Assembly: GCA_027704905.1 (NCBI GenBank)
Contig: CM050999.1
Span: forward strand, 863,859 to 927,858
DNA from: Muraenolepis orangiensis
Taxonomy: Eukaryota > Chordata > Actinopteri > Gadiformes > Muraenolepididae
Direction: 5' to 3'
DNA length: 64,000 bases
The position numbers were made by a program, and so were the translations under genes. Shown here piece after piece: positions 27,048-44,745 of the stretch. Position 1 is the first letter of the stretch. The number at the start of each line of letters is the position of its first letter. The notes under the pieces were generated by a model that saw nothing but the letters and a program-made list of their open reading frames with translations, was not told the DNA's origin and ran no database searches.

Positions 27048-27197
27048 TACATGTACAATACTAAAGAAGAGCATGCTGTTAAACTAAAGGACTACAACAA
27101 ATGACAACATTTCAGCCATCAAAAGAAGGCCAGTTTTAAGGCCAGTCACCAAATCTACCAAACACTCTTAGTATTCGTGTGCAACTTGTGTGTTCCT
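27048..27197 (-). repeat. Right arm of 150-bp palindrome around Tc1
   Basis: Reverse complement of 25699-25850. A further Tc1 terminal fragment follows at about 27205-27287 and ends cttgttctccccactgtat. Confidence 0.85.
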
Positions 27198-27289
27198 AAA
27201 ATGATGATTACAGACCTCTACATGCTTTGTAAGTGGGAAAACCTGCAAAATCGCCTGTGTATTAAATACTTGTTCTCCCCACTGTATAT

Positions 27290-29150
27290 CAGTGGTGAAG
27301 CGTCAGGGCCTTCAAGGTATTCAGAGAAGACCCTGGAACTCTCAGATGAAACCAAAGAATCGAATTAATTGTATTAATAAAATGTAATACAATTTAATAA
27401 CATTTAATAAAATTTAAATAAAATGAATAAATGAGAATCGTATCTGTGTTATAATACAGTGTTACGTTGATTTGTTTGTCTTTCTCGGTCCATGCACGAC
27501 GCATATGAGTGGTTTTGTGTTGGAAAAACAATGCAACCAATCAGATATTTTTCTGGGTTGCTGGGAAGAATATCCAACGTAAATCAACCAAAGTATTCCC
27601 GCTGACATTGGCCCTTAGACGGAATGATAGCGTACGTTTGGATTGACAATTTGATCAACCAATCATATCGTGATTTGTAGCCAATGGGCGTATTCTTTCA
27701 GATTTCCCCGGCAGCTCAATATGGAGCTAGAGGGTGCAAGGTGGTGGCTGGCGCGAGAGTGGATCTAGCGTAATGTTACGTTTTCTACGTTGTTTTTTTT
27801 ACGCCAAAATGGCAACAGGTGAAGATGATGTCGTGGCGGAATTATTGTGTGAACCATTTTCAAGACGACCATTTAATGTTAAAATGGACATTATTAAAAA
27901 AGGCCGTCCAACACCTGACAATCTGGAGCTGACTCAAGTAGTTAAAGCAGGCTATGTTCGCCATTTTCAGAGTAGCAACTGGGAACGATCCCCGTGGCTA
28001 ACGGGCTCTACTAGCCACGAGAGGCTCTACTGATGGGAGTGTTGCTGTTTGGGACCGACAAGAGAGCAGGGAATTGGAACTTATTTTGGATCTGAAAAGC
28101 GATCATCTTTATGACCTGATGGTGGTCGAACCATTCATCCAGAAGGACAGGAGAATGGATTTGGACTTTAAGTGAACATCATTGGTGAGTGAGACTCATT
28201 TGTCTTTGCTGGTTTTGTCTCAGCTGGTTGTTGCATTTTGTTTCCACACACTTGTTGACTGATTAGTTAATGGCTGACTTGGGTTTGTTAAGCATTGTTG
28301 TGCATTTGAATTGGACTTGATCTTTCTTTGCATCGCTTAACGTGAAAAGACTTGACGTAACTAAGAGTTACAAAACCGCGATCAATAATCACCTAATTTG
28401 CATATGTTTTGTCATTAGCACTTTCACCTTTTCACTTTCATTTTGACAGGTGAAAGTGCTAATGACAAGACATATGCCAGAGACATTTGGTGATTATTGA
28501 TCGCTATTTTGGAACTTAAAGTTCCAAAGTTACGTTAAGCCTTTTCACGTGAAGCGTGTTAGACCGTCCCTTTAACCGATAGCCTGTGTGTGGTGGTCTG
28601 TTACTTCACTACATGGACACTGCTTTACAACTAGGGTACACATGGGAATTGGCTGCGACAATCTGATCTGCCTAAATTATATAAGGCATAAAGTGACTCC
28701 TCCGTGACGTCCGTCTGACTAGAACAACTGAATTTTCGAATGGTGATGGTGGGGGTGGTGGTCTACAGCAGGGGTTCCCAAAGTGGGGGTCGCGGGACCC
28801 CGAGGGGGGGGGGGGGGGGGGCGCGGGACCCCGAGGGGGGGGGGGGGTCGCGAGATGATTTCAGAATCCTCTTGATGTGACCATGAGGTTTTTATTGTTA
28901 ATAATAACGTGTGCATAGATTAAAAAAGCCACACACAATTTTCAATATCACGATTACCCCCCCCCCCCCCTTGGACTTCACGATGTTCTCGATGGTGAAG
29001 ATCTGCGCACACGTTGTTTTTAATGTTCCAGTCCCTCCGGTGATAGTGGGGGGGGGGGGGGGGTCTGTTATGTTGGGGGTCGCGGGCTGAAAAGTTGGGG
29101 AACCCCTGGTCTACAGAAGGTCCAGTTGTGATAGACACGCTTCGCCACTG
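27290..29150 (+). mobile_element. hAT element E1 (composite), TSD CTGTATAT
   Basis: The termini are CAGTGGTGAAGCG and CTTCGCCACTG, with TSD at 27282-27289 and 29151-29158. The frame 27734-28033 encodes the N-terminal part of a TTF-zinc-finger hAT transposase (RPFNVKMDIIKKGRPTPDN, GYVRHFQSSNWERSPWLTG), after which the frame degenerates. A smaller hAT (28769-29108) is nested inside. E1 is the inverted counterpart of E2. Confidence 0.9.
28769..29108 (+). mobile_element. Nonautonomous hAT nested in E1, TSD GTCTACAG
   Basis: The ends are CAGGGGTTCCCAAAGTGG and GGGGAACCCCTG, flanked by GTCTACAG at 28761-28768 and 29109-29116. It contains long G and C homopolymers. The same insertion with the same TSD is present in E2. 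Confidence 0.9.
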
Positions 29151-29210
29151 CTGTATATATATACATATCAGTGGCAAAGCGTGTCTATCACAACTGGACC
29201 TTCTGTAGAC

Positions 29211-29721
29211 CAGGGGTTCCCCAACTTTTCAGCCCGCAACCCCCAACATAACAGCGCTAGAGACGGTCGACACCCCCCCCCCACAATCACCAGAGGGACT
29301 GGAACATTAAAAACAACGTGTTCACAGATCTTCACCATCGCGAACATCGTGAAGTCCAAGGGGGGGGGGGGGTTATCGCGATCGCGAAAATTATGTGTGG
29401 CTTTTTTTCAGCTGCAAATTATACTGTCGTGAATCTGTCGGAATCTGAATTCCTTTATTCGTCACCCTTACATATTAAACAGACTTACATAATAAAAATA
29501 TCTATGCACACGTTATTATTAACAATAATAATATTAATAATAATAATAATAATAATAATAATTTATTATATTTATTATATAATTATAATAAAAAATAAAA
29601 AATATTAAATAAAAACATTACAATAAAAACCTCATGGTCACATCAAGAGGATTCTGAAATCATCTCGCGACCCCCCCCCCCCCCCCTCGGGGTCCCGCGA
29701 CCCCCACTTTGAGAACCCCTG
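29211..29721 (-). mobile_element. Nonautonomous hAT nested in E2, TSD CTGTAGAC
   Basis: Homologous to 28769-29108 in inverted orientation; flanked by CTGTAGAC at 29203-29210 and 29722-29729, the complement of the E1 TSD. Longer than its partner because of an AT-rich expansion. Confidence 0.88.
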
Positions 29722-30857
29722 CTGTAGACCACCACCACCACCACCACCACCACCACCACCCCATTCGAAAATTCAGTTGTTCTAGTCAGACGGACGTCAC
29801 GGAGGAGTCACTTTATGCCTTATCTCATTTAGGCATCAGATTGCCACAGCCAATTTCCAAGTGAACCATAGTTGTCAAAGCAGTGTCCATGTAGTGAAGT
29901 AACAGCACAGACCACCACACAGGATATCGGTTAAAGGGACGGTCTAAAACGCTTCACGAGAAAAGGCTTAACGTAACTTTGGAACTTTAAGTTCCAAAAT
30001 AGCGATCAATAATCACCAAATGTCTCTGGCATATGTCTTGTCATTAGCACTTTCACCTGTCAAAATGAAAGTGAAATGGTGAAAGTGCTAATGACAAGAC
30101 ATATGCAAATTAGGTGATTATTGATCGCGGTTTTGTAACTCTTAGTAGTTAAGTCTTTTCACGTTAAGCGATGCAAAGAAAGATCAAGTCAAAACTCTCA
30201 ATTCAAATGCACAACAATGCTTAACAAACCCAAGACAGCCATTAACTAATCATTCAACAAGTGTGTGGAAACTAAATGCAACAACCAGCTCAACGAGACG
30301 CAACATTAAGACAAAACCAGCAAAGACAAATGAGTCTCACTCACTAACGATGTTCACTCCCATCAGTAGAGCCTCTTGTAGCTAGTAGAGCCCGTTAGCC
30401 ACGGGTATCTTTCCCAGTTGCTAGCCTGAAAATGGCGAACATAGCCTGCTTTAACAACTTGATTCAGCTCAAGATTGTCAGGCGTTGGACGGCCTTTTTT
30501 AATAATGTCCATCTTTACATTGAATGGTCGTCTTGAAAATGGTTCCGACAATAAATCCGCAACGACATCATCTTCGCCTGTTGCCATTTTGACGTAGAAA
30601 AAACGTAGCACTACGCTAGATCCACTCTCGCTCCAGCCAGTATACCTTCTAGCTCCCTATTGAGCTGCGGGGAAATCTGAAACAATACGCCCATTGGCTA
30701 CAAATCACTATATGATTGGTTGATCAAATTGTCAATCCAAATGTACGCTCTCATTCAGTCTGAGGGCCAAAGTCATCGGGAATACCTTGGTTGAAGGATA
30801 TTCTTCCCAGCAACCCAGAAAAAGATCTGATTGGTTGCATTGTTTTTCCAACACAAA

Positions 30858-30983
30858 ACATTTACATTTACATTTAGGGCATTTGGCAGACGCTTTTATC
30901 CAAAGCGACTTACAAGGTGTACATTAGTTGAAGCAGACAATAGCATAATAGCATAAAGCATAGACAATAGCATAGTCAATAGC
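30858..30983 (-). mobile_element. SINE/LINE tail insertion in E2
   Basis: It contains gcagacgcttttatccaaag, the reverse complement of a common fish SINE 3' tail, and is absent from the same place in E1 (27510). The flanks share tttt. Confidence 0.75.
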
Positions 30984-31849
30984 ATAAAACCACTCAAATG
31001 CGTCCTGCATGGACCGAGAAAGACAAACAAATCAACGTAACTGTAATATAACAGATAACAACACAGATACGATTCTCATTTATTCATTTTATTTAAATTT
31101 TATTAAATTGTATTACATTTTATTAAATTGTATTACTTTATTAATACAATTAATTCGATTTTTTTGGTTTCATCTGAGAATTCCAGGGTCTTCTCTGAAT
31201 ACCTTGAAGGCCCTGACGCTTCACCACTGATACATATATACACCCACCTTCGCCATATATGGCGGGCCGGAAGTCAGAAGGGAGCGGGATGTCTCGGAGT
31301 GTGGGCGGGGCTATTGGGATATCCCCGCCCATCCCCAGCCCCCGGGGAGGGGCCACAGGAGCCCGACCCGGTGGGGGTTCTGCAGGCGCATGATGACAGA
31401 TGCTGGCGGGGGGGATGCAGATGCGTCCGATGATTGGCTGGGCGTGGAAGGGGGAGAGAGGCGGGGTCTCCGGGCGGGCGCGGCAATGCGCGTGTTGCAT
31501 TGAAGCGAGTCAGCGCGTCAAACAGGAAGTGAAGGACATAAAGCATATGAAATACTATCATTCTTATTATTGATAATCCACACTAATGCTTCTTAATGAC
31601 CTGTCTCTCTTTACGGTGAATCTATGAAATAACATAATAGTTAATAACCTTTTTGGGGGAGGGGGCCAGTGAAGGGCCGTCCAGGTTGGACTCCCTCCAG
31701 CTGCTGCTGGGCAGCGCCGGTCTCATCCACTCTGCTGTTCATGTGTTGTGTTTCATGTGCGTATCTGTGTGTTGTTTGTGTGTTGTGTATCGTGTGTGTA
31801 TCTGTGTGTTGTTCATGTGTTGTGTGTTGGTATCTGTGTGCGGTCGTTA

Positions 31850-32088
31850 AGAGGACGTGGTGGTGGTGGAGGTTCTGGAGGTGGTGTTGGAGGTGGAGGA
31901 GGAGGTGTTGGTGGTGGTGGTGGTGGAGTTGTGGTGGTGTAGTGTGGTATGGTTGTGGTGGTGGAGGTGGTGGAGGTTCTGATGGTAGTTGTTATGGTGG
32001 TGGTGGTGGTGGTGGTGGTAGTGGTGGTGGTGGTGGTGGTGGTGGTGGTGGTGGTGGTGGTAGTGGTGGTGGTGGTGATGGAGGGCAA
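31850..32088 (+). repeat. (GGT)n microsatellite, ppp1r13l copy 2
   Basis: Counterpart of 9300-9533. The duplicated block 31.25-32.20 kb matches 8.69-9.65 kb closely, including this repeat. Confidence 0.95.
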
Positions 32089-32214
32089 TGACGTCAGAGG
32101 CCTGTCATCTCCAAGGATGATTTATTAAAGAGAGAAGTGGCAAGGAGCGAGGCGGGCGAGCTCTGATTAACCATTGGAGAGAGAGAGGACACAATCCAGT
32201 CTATTATTCATCAT

Positions 32215-32218
<4 letters not shown>

Positions 32219-32310
<92 letters not shown>
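32219..32310 (+). repeat. (GA)n microsatellite
   Basis: About 90 bp of GA repeat directly after the end of the duplicated ppp1r13l block. Confidence 0.95.
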
Positions 32311-32339
32311 CACTTCTGACCCCAAAGATATTTATGTTA

Positions 32340-32467
32340 TATAGTCTGTTGTTGGGCTCAACCAATAGGCTAAGAGCTCTCATTGGCTCTACGGTATATG
32401 GTCTATGGTTGGGCTTCACTAATAGGCTAAGAGCTCTTATTGGCTCTACAGTATATGGTCTATGGTT
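32340..32467 (+). repeat. Two copies of a 60-bp repeat
   Basis: The unit contains aggctaagagctctcattgg and tatatggtctatggttgggc. Two nearly identical copies. Confidence 0.85.
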
Positions 32468-32469
32468 AG

Positions 32470-33190
32470 AGGACTCTCCTCTCCAGCCACGCTCCTCTGC
32501 CTCCCCCTCTCTGCCACCTGGGGTTACTACACCCAGAACACTCCGTCCCAGAAGACCGTAGTCACGTCAGCGTACCTGTTTCCTATTCCCAATCAGGCTC
32601 CCTATAGGCCTATATCACGTTAGATTTGAAAGCCGGAAGTACCCGTTAAAAATCGCTGAAGCAGTGTATCCCAAGTTCCGGTTAATGCATTCACCTTGGC
32701 ATTCACCATGGTGGACAGTTATCGCCAGACAACATCACTGCATAACCTTCCAAAAGTCGGTCAAGACGATGCGGTTCAACTAGTGAATGAACACTACAGT
32801 GAAGAAGTCTAAATCCGAATCATACAATTCCCCGACATTGTGTCTTGTGGCTCTATCTGGATATATCACCATAGAACGAAGGCGATTTTGTGTAGGAGCA
32901 GAGGTATGCCTATGTATTTAATATACGCAATTTATTTTATGGATTTTTATTATTTCAATGTACCTTTTCATTTACGTGTTAATATGTAGTGTGCAGCTGT
33001 ATATTTTCTAAAAGGGAATGCCTGTTATTCTTGTGAATATGAGTTGTCTTAAAATAAAAGTGCTTGTGACATACTTGTGGCATTGAGTTAAAACCGAATT
33101 TGTATAAAATACCGATATATATCGTATATCGCGATGCAGCCTAAAAATACCGGGTTTTGGTCCGTATCGCCCAGCCCTACTTGGGACCAG
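32470..33190. other. Unassigned stretch with a transposon-like end
   Basis: No coding exon can be supported. Read on the minus strand, 33180 begins tagggctgggcgatacggac, a common terminal sequence of fish DNA transposons. Its other end was not found. Confidence 0.35.
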
Positions 33191-33194
33191 TGCT

Positions 33195-35345
33195 TTTAAT
33201 CATATACTTACCCGTCATTATGTGGCTCTATTCGGATGAGAAATGGAGTGTGTGTGGGGGTCAGGACCAGTGCTTTTAATCACACACATACCCGACATTA
33301 TGTGGCTCTATTCGGATGAGAGATGGGTGTGTGCAGTGGCGGCTCGTCCATAGGGGCGCAGGGCGCCGCCCACCTGGTTGAGAGTTTATTTGTGTTTTTA
33401 TTTGACCCCTAAAAATAAACTAAACATGTTTAAAATGAATAATAATTACTCATTTTATGTATGTTTGTGTTTAAAATGCACAATAACGTTAATATAGCAA
33501 ATATAAATCATTGTTGTGCGTGCTATTCTCCCCCCTCGTTTGTCATTGACGTCACTCTCATAGAAATCTGGTACCTACCTCCAAACCTGGCGCACGGCAG
33601 TGCCCAGGATCTCCGCGTCACTGCGCGCAAGCGGCCAATGAAGATGGATCAAGCAATTAAATGTAGCCTATCAAGGGTCCTGAATACGATCTCTGGGAGC
33701 GCATTTCATTGCGCCCGAACAAAGAAACCAGTCACGCATGCGCGACTCAAATTGAGTGGCGCATGCGTGAGCAAATTGAGTGGCGCATGCGTGAATGCGT
33801 GAGCAAAGAAAACCAGTCACGCATGCGCAATTCATAGCCTAGTTGAACCTTATTTGTAAAGCCTGTACTGCTCTGCTCTCAGTTCGCGTCTTGCTGTCTG
33901 AGGAAAGGTACGTTTTTGTTGTCCCGATTATAGTTTTACATTTATTTTTATTGTGGACGATGTAAACGTAAAGTAAAGGGGATAAGAAATGTTGGTCTTG
34001 CTGTATAAACATGCAGCTTGTGTCATTTGTATGTAAACGGTGTGGATTGGGGTTTTGTAAGTTTATCGTGGACACGTGCTTCCCCAATGCTAGCTACAGG
34101 GTCCTCTGTGTGTTTGTCTGCTAATATATGCTGTGGTCGAATGTATTAAGCATTTGTATTCTATTTAATAAGTTAAATTCAGAAGCATTTGTTAATGAGT
34201 CAGTTCGCGTCTTGCTGTCTGAGGAGAGGAGATTGAGACCCGTGTGTGTGGGAGAGACCTCATGTTGCAAGTTTGTTCTTTTTTTGTTCTGTACAGGACA
34301 CAGCCATTACACTAGCTACCATGGAGAATTCTGTCAAATCCCTCAAAGCAACACCATTTGAAAGACGAACACTGCAAGAAAAACTCAGAGTGAAAGAGTT
34401 TGGACCTCATCAGCCTGACATCAGCATTCAGCAACCAGCAACAGACAGAGGAAGGCTATATATTCGGTCGTTTTCCAGAACCTGGTTTGCTAAGTGGTTC
34501 TTGTATAGTTCGTATAGCATAGGTACATAGATTAAACTGTATATTGTATAGTAGTGTAGTGTACATAGGACCCAGTACCTTTTAATTTGTAAGCTTAACA
34601 TTGTATTGCATTTTATCTCAGGACTTGTATCAGGTCTATTTTATTATCTTCTATTTTGTTCTAATTACTTTTGCACAATCGAATGTAAGACCATATTTAG
34701 GTATTATTTTTGATGGCACACTGGGTAGTCTTTCTAATATAAGACCATATTTTTTTCTTATGTTTATTTTCTACTAGGCACCATATAATAAATGTTCTTT
34801 CACTATAAGTTTCAAGTTTGTTTATTATTTGTCACAACAAAATACAGAATACTGATTGATTGTGCTACATACAGTAAAAATAAAGTAAGTAAAAAAAGAA
34901 ATTAAGCAGTAAGTAAAGGAATGTTCAGTCAATATACATATATACAATACAGAGTAGAATGAGTAACGGTGAGGTTTATATTATGTATAGTTTTTTATTT
35001 TTAATTAGCCCTCTCGGTCGTTTACATGGTGAAATGGCGCCACCGTCTGGGTAAATCCGGTATTGCACAGCAGATATGATTTAAAAATTTTTTTTTACCC
35101 CTGCGCCCCTCCTACTTCGGATGTCACCGGCCGCCACTGGGTGTGTGTGGGGGTCAGGACCAGTGCTTTTAATGACACACATACCCAACATTATGTGACT
35201 CTATTCGGATGAGAAATGGAGTGTGTGTGGTGGTCAGGACCAGTGCTTTTAATCACACACATACCCAACATTATGTGGCTCTATTCGGATGAGAGATGGG
35301 GTGTGTGTGGGGGTCAGGACCAGTGCTTTTAATCACACACTTACC
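33195..35345 (+). repeat. Minisatellite of about 83 bp, split by a hAT element
   Basis: The unit includes ggggtcaggaccagtgcttt, taatcacacacatacccgac and attatgtggctctattcgg. About two units lie before 33333 and three after 35140. It is related to the repeat at 21835-21970. Confidence 0.88.
33334..35139 (+). mobile_element. hAT element, 1806 bp, TSD GGTGTGTG, transposase N-terminal remnant
   Basis: The ends are CAGTGGCGGCTCGTCC and GGCCGCCACTG, flanked by GGTGTGTG at 33326-33333 and 35140-35147. The frame from 34321 (MENSVKSLKATPFERRTLQE, LRVKEFGPHQPDISIQQ, RTWFAKWF) matches the start of TTF/ZMYM-type hAT transposases and stops soon after. It is internally deleted, with tandem gcatgcgtgag motifs near 33740-33800. 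Confidence 0.85.
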
Positions 35346-35349
35346 CAAC

Positions 35350-36180
35350 AATATTAGCCTATTCCGCCCACTTTTTGAGACGTATATGTTCTCCTTGTCA
35401 AAGTGCAAACTGCAGACATACGCGCTACCCTGAGAACATGAAACCAGGGACCTACATCCTCCTTATCAGCCTCACACAACTTGCAGAGAGTTTGTCTTTG
35501 GGGAAATGATGTAAACTGAGGTAGGGGCTGAGGAGAGGAGGCAGACACAGTTTGTCACGTATCTGGGGTAACTACCGGAAGTAAGAGTACACTACCGACC
35601 ACAAAACATCAGGTTTTTATTGACAGAAATCAAAAGATTACAACACATATCTAAATGGGGCATGCAGGTCAGGTCGTGAGATGTAAGGGTGACATGTACA
35701 TATGGAGCAATAAGGTTTGTGTGTAAAGCAGAACAACAGAAACAAATATGAGGATCCACTGATGTATCAACCTCAGTGCCCAAGATGGCACGTCAGTACA
35801 ATGAAGATCAAGGAACACTTCTGGAGATTTAGCAGAAAGCCAGAGGGGAACCGCTGTAGACAGACTATTGGAAGAGCAGCAGCAGAGAAAGATAGGATGA
35901 GGGGAAGCCACAAGCCTTTAAAGGCCTCATATTACATCATATTATATATTTTAGTATACCACCAGGTGTAAGTGTGAACCCCCACCATTAGAAAATAGTT
36001 TCAGCTTCATTCAGGGACCCCTTCCATTCAGTTAGAATTTGCGGACAGTTGTGTAGCATCAGCAGGTGTAACCCTATCATCCAATCTGATATAATGCGTG
36101 CAATAGCACGTGTTTAACATATAGAGGGAATAAGTAGTGCCACTAATGAATTATTCAAAATGTTCAGTGTACAGCACAAC
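35350..36180. other. Duplicated flank downstream of CD22-like B
   Basis: No gene seen. 35670-36120 matches 58.51-58.94 kb, downstream of pseudogene D, and marks a unit boundary. Confidence 0.55.
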
Positions 36181-36184
36181 AAAA

Positions 36185-36362
36185 GGAATTTCTCTGCATA
36201 TAACCCATCCTAGTATTAAGAGCAGCGGTCAGCTATTTATATAGCGCCCGGGGAGCAGTTAGGGTTAGGGTCTCAAGGACACCTTGACAGTTTTTTTGCT
36301 AGGAGAAGCCGGGGATCCAACCAGCAACCTTCCGGTTGTGAGGCAACTGTTCTACCACCTGC
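36185..36362 (-). mobile_element. SINE fragment, reverse orientation
   Basis: It contains ccaaccagcaaccttccggt and tgaggcaactgttctaccac, the reversed B-box and A-box region of the SINE type at 15728, and a gctatttatatagcgcc tail. Confidence 0.7.
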
Positions 36363-36758
36363 TCTTACAGGTGCAGTACGTTCAGACAACCAGCAGGTGG
36401 TGCCTTTAGGACCTGCCCTCACAGGAGCAGGGCCATCACAAGTAGAAGCCTATACGACATGCAGAAAAACAATTGGACATTTTACACTGAATGAATGAGA
36501 CACATTAAAGTACACCCACTTACAAAGCCAACCCACTATCTAAATCATGCTGATTTAAACTCTGGGTTGTTTATTGATGGTGCTGTATAACTGGTCACTG
36601 TCCCTGAAAAGAAGAAGTGAAAAAGAGATAATGAGAAGTTAGGAACTTCAGTTTATGTTACACAGATTTAGAAATGTCCTCCTCAAAGTCTCCCTTGGGT
36701 TGATGAAGTCCCACACATAGTTGAAGTTTAATTTTGGTCTAGAATTATAAAGAGATGC

Positions 36759-42346
<5,588 letters not shown>

Positions 42347-43192
42347 AGCTTGTTTCTCTCAGTGTGTTGTTCAGAGATCTCTTCAACAACACATGCAGGT
42401 CAAAACTAAAAACATAAAAAGGAGAAAAACATAATATTTTCACTGAGATAAGCATAATATTATTATTATACTTTTTAATGATTCTCTATAACGTCAGTTG
42501 GTTATTGAACATATGTTTGTATGTTACCCAATACAATTAAAGTTAAGACTTACTGTAAGGAGGAAGCTGCTGTTGCAGAAAGTGTCTGTGGTAACTGGTT
42601 AACCTTTTGTCCATGTTGACTTCCTCTTGGTGCTGGTGGTCCACCGGTGCCTAGTGTGCACCACAGCTTGATTGGTTGAATGTCTTACTATAGGCTGTAC
42701 CAACACAGCACTCAAGTTCCATACACGCCACTACTGCAAGTTGTGAATACTATTTGATATTCTCATCATGTATCAAACTCCTTAGTCAACAGTTTTTAAG
42801 CAGAATCACCACCTAACCTGGTCTATTAACAGAGATGGAAAATGGATATGTAATAGTATGTATAAAAACAGGTATAACAGAACGTATAGAGTATGTATGC
42901 AATATGTGCAGAATTAAAGGTATATATATGCAGGTAATTAAACACATCCATGTGAAATGAATGAAGGTATTTTCATTCATTCATATTTACAACATTCCGA
43001 GTACAGTCATTTCAGGTTCAGTAGGTTCAGAAATATAAAAGTGGATTGACTCTCCATTATATTGGGCATCATACTTCATAACTGTTATCAACATCTTCTT
43101 TCAGGATCTCATCCAAGGTGTAGATGAAGACCAAAATATAAAAAATAGCTTTTAAAGTATACAAGTGAAATGAACGCCTTTATCGTAACCTA

Positions 43193-43195
<3 letters not shown>
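42347..43195. other. 5' region and shared flank of CD22-like B
   Basis: 42553-42600 contains the 5' UTR exon homologue (minus donor TTACAGTAAGT, so the G before GT is changed). 42618-42629 has the ETS core CTTCCTCTTG. Right after it sequence similarity to A and D is lost, while 42.66-42.86 kb matches 17.78-18.0 kb. No other gene. Confidence 0.55.
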
Positions 43196-43262
<67 letters not shown>

Positions 43263-43282
43263 TGTGTGCATGTGTGTGTGTG
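43196..43282 (+). repeat. (TG)n microsatellite
   Basis: About 80 bp. Equivalent shorter runs lie at 19379 and 61860. Confidence 0.95.
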
Positions 43283-43429
43283 CTGTAGAGCCTCAGCGTA
43301 AAGCAGGTCCACACCAGCAGCCACAAAGCCTGACACTAAGGATTCCTGTTTAATACAATGGATTTAATATAACTTATAGAGTGAGTGCTCTCATTGGCAA
43401 TGAAATACTAACGTATGGGCGTTCAAGAT

Positions 43430-44290
43430 CAAATAGTGGAACCAGAGGAACATAACCTATTGAAGAGCAAGTAGTGGAACCAGAGGAACATAACCCATTT
43501 AAGATCGAATAGTGGAACCAGAGGAACCATTCATGGATATGTTATCAAACCACTTAGGAATAGAAGTCATTGTTGAACAGCAGGCGAATAAATCATACAT
43601 CATAACTGGAGTCTGATACCTGATTTCCAGCCCTCATTATTAGTATGTAGAGCTCTTTGGCATATTTACCCTTGTTTAAACATTGAAATACATGCCAAAA
43701 CCCCGCTCTGAGCAAGCTGGCCAGAACATATCTGTGTACCCCTGCAACCAACTCATAACCAGTGTTTTGATACGTTAAGAATCTATGTGGATGTGTTTGT
43801 TCCTCATAACTTGTGTATTAACACATTTTTAAAAATAGAATGTGTGTCATCTTCTTTATAAAGTCTTGAAAGCCACAGCTAGGAGTTGAGTCGTTCCCCA
43901 CATATGAAGATTGTCACGACCCAGCCCAGTTCCTCTTCCTAGTTCTCAGTTAGTTTTTGTTTGTTATACAATATTTTTTGTATTGGCCATTTGCAACAAG
44001 TATAATGGGATGCTTACTCCCCCCCCCGCAGTATGAATTTCTAAAACAATAATATAAAAATACTATACACAATAAAAATGAACTTAAGAAAAACAATAAA
44101 GTTACTGATGGATGATATGTAAATGTTGAATTGTGCAAAAATATTATAAATAAGTGCCAGTAGTAGCATCATGAATACAGTGCATTACAGTGCAGAAGAG
44201 TGCAGTAACTGTAATGAGTCCAGAAAGTCCAGCAAAGTATGATAGTGTAATGTTAATGACAATGGTATGATAGTGGCAGCACTCCTAGCA
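43430..44290. other. Flank with 33-36 bp minisatellite; no gene
   Basis: agtggaaccagaggaacata units repeat at 43433-43530. 43880-43915 is the empty site for the hAT at 20105. From about 43950 the sequence leads into the LINE fragment. Confidence 0.55.
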
Positions 44291-44292
44291 TT

Positions 44293-44745
44293 TCAGTAGG
44301 TGCACTGCCTGTGGATAAAAACTATCCTTAAACCTGGTAGTCCTTGTATGGATGCTACGAAAACGGCGACCAGACGGTGGTTGCAGTCCTTAGTGATGGA
44401 GATGGCCTTCTTCCGACTTCTGGTCCTAAAGATCTCCTCCTGATGGTCTTTTCTGCTGTCCTCACAACCCTCTGGCTGGCTTTCTTGTTTTGTGCAGTGG
44501 TATTGCTGTACCACACAGTGACGCCACTCGTCAGGACGCTCTCTACAGTGCCACAGTAAAAGTTCTCTAGCCACCGTTGTCCTATTCCGCTTTTCCTGAG
44601 GCACCACAAGGTATAGAGGCACCGGGGTGCCTTCCTCAGCATGACCTCCTTGTTGCGGGTCCACACCAGATCGTCAGAAATCTGTTGCCCTAGGAAACGG
44701 AAGCAGCTGACGACTTCTACCGGTGTCCCGGTGATACTCATTGAG
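44293..44745 (-). mobile_element. LINE fragment (RT C-terminal region, CR1/L2/Rex1-like)
   Basis: The minus frame 44741-44355 encodes FRFLGQQISDDLVWTRNKEV, CLYTLWCLRKSGI and GTVESVLTSGVTVWYSN, the conserved segment after the RT core. It shifts frame near 44660 and lacks EN and the RT core. 44.76-45.24 kb after it repeats the flank at 43.5-43.87 kb. Confidence 0.85.

Larger units (their letters stand above)
29169..31229 (-). mobile_element. hAT element E2 (composite, inverted), TSD ATACATAT
   Basis: The termini are CAGTGGCAAAGCG and GCTTCACCACTG, with TSD at 29161-29168 and 31230-31237. It is the reverse complement of E1 over nearly its whole length, including the TTF-domain frame (minus, 30611-30363). 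Differences are a (ATA)n expansion at 29515-29615, a (CCA)n run at 29728-29760 and a SINE at 30858-30983. Confidence 0.9.
23601..31731 (-). pseudogene. ppp1r13l: ppp1r13l (iASPP) copy 2, interrupted and frameshifted
   Basis: Minus-strand exons in order: 31731-31649 (SSSWRESNLDG), about 31500-31257 (Pro-rich, QPIIGRI), 25636-25499 (RARLNPLVLL-type: RHARLNPLVLLLDGALVGEL), 24714-24579 (ankyrin, ITVLHNAI in a shifted frame), 24364-24198 (ankyrin, ASCNDRPLCEFLVRNGAAV) and 23905-23601 (SH3, ELSFREGD, DWWWASLCSREGFVPNNYF). This order matches the C-terminal half of iASPP. Exon 24714-24579 has two extra bases after DPNQ, so the first ankyrin repeat is out of frame. The usual C-terminal end after NYF is replaced by a hydrophobic read-through. 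The GDVDAE exon seen in copy 1 was not found here. About 5.6 kb of transposons separates the Pro-rich and ankyrin exons. It may be dead, or a real gene with assembly errors. Confidence 0.75.

Noticed and set aside
32334..32561. 75-codon frame as a gene
   Set aside because: Two thirds of it is a 60-bp direct repeat; no splice or homology support.
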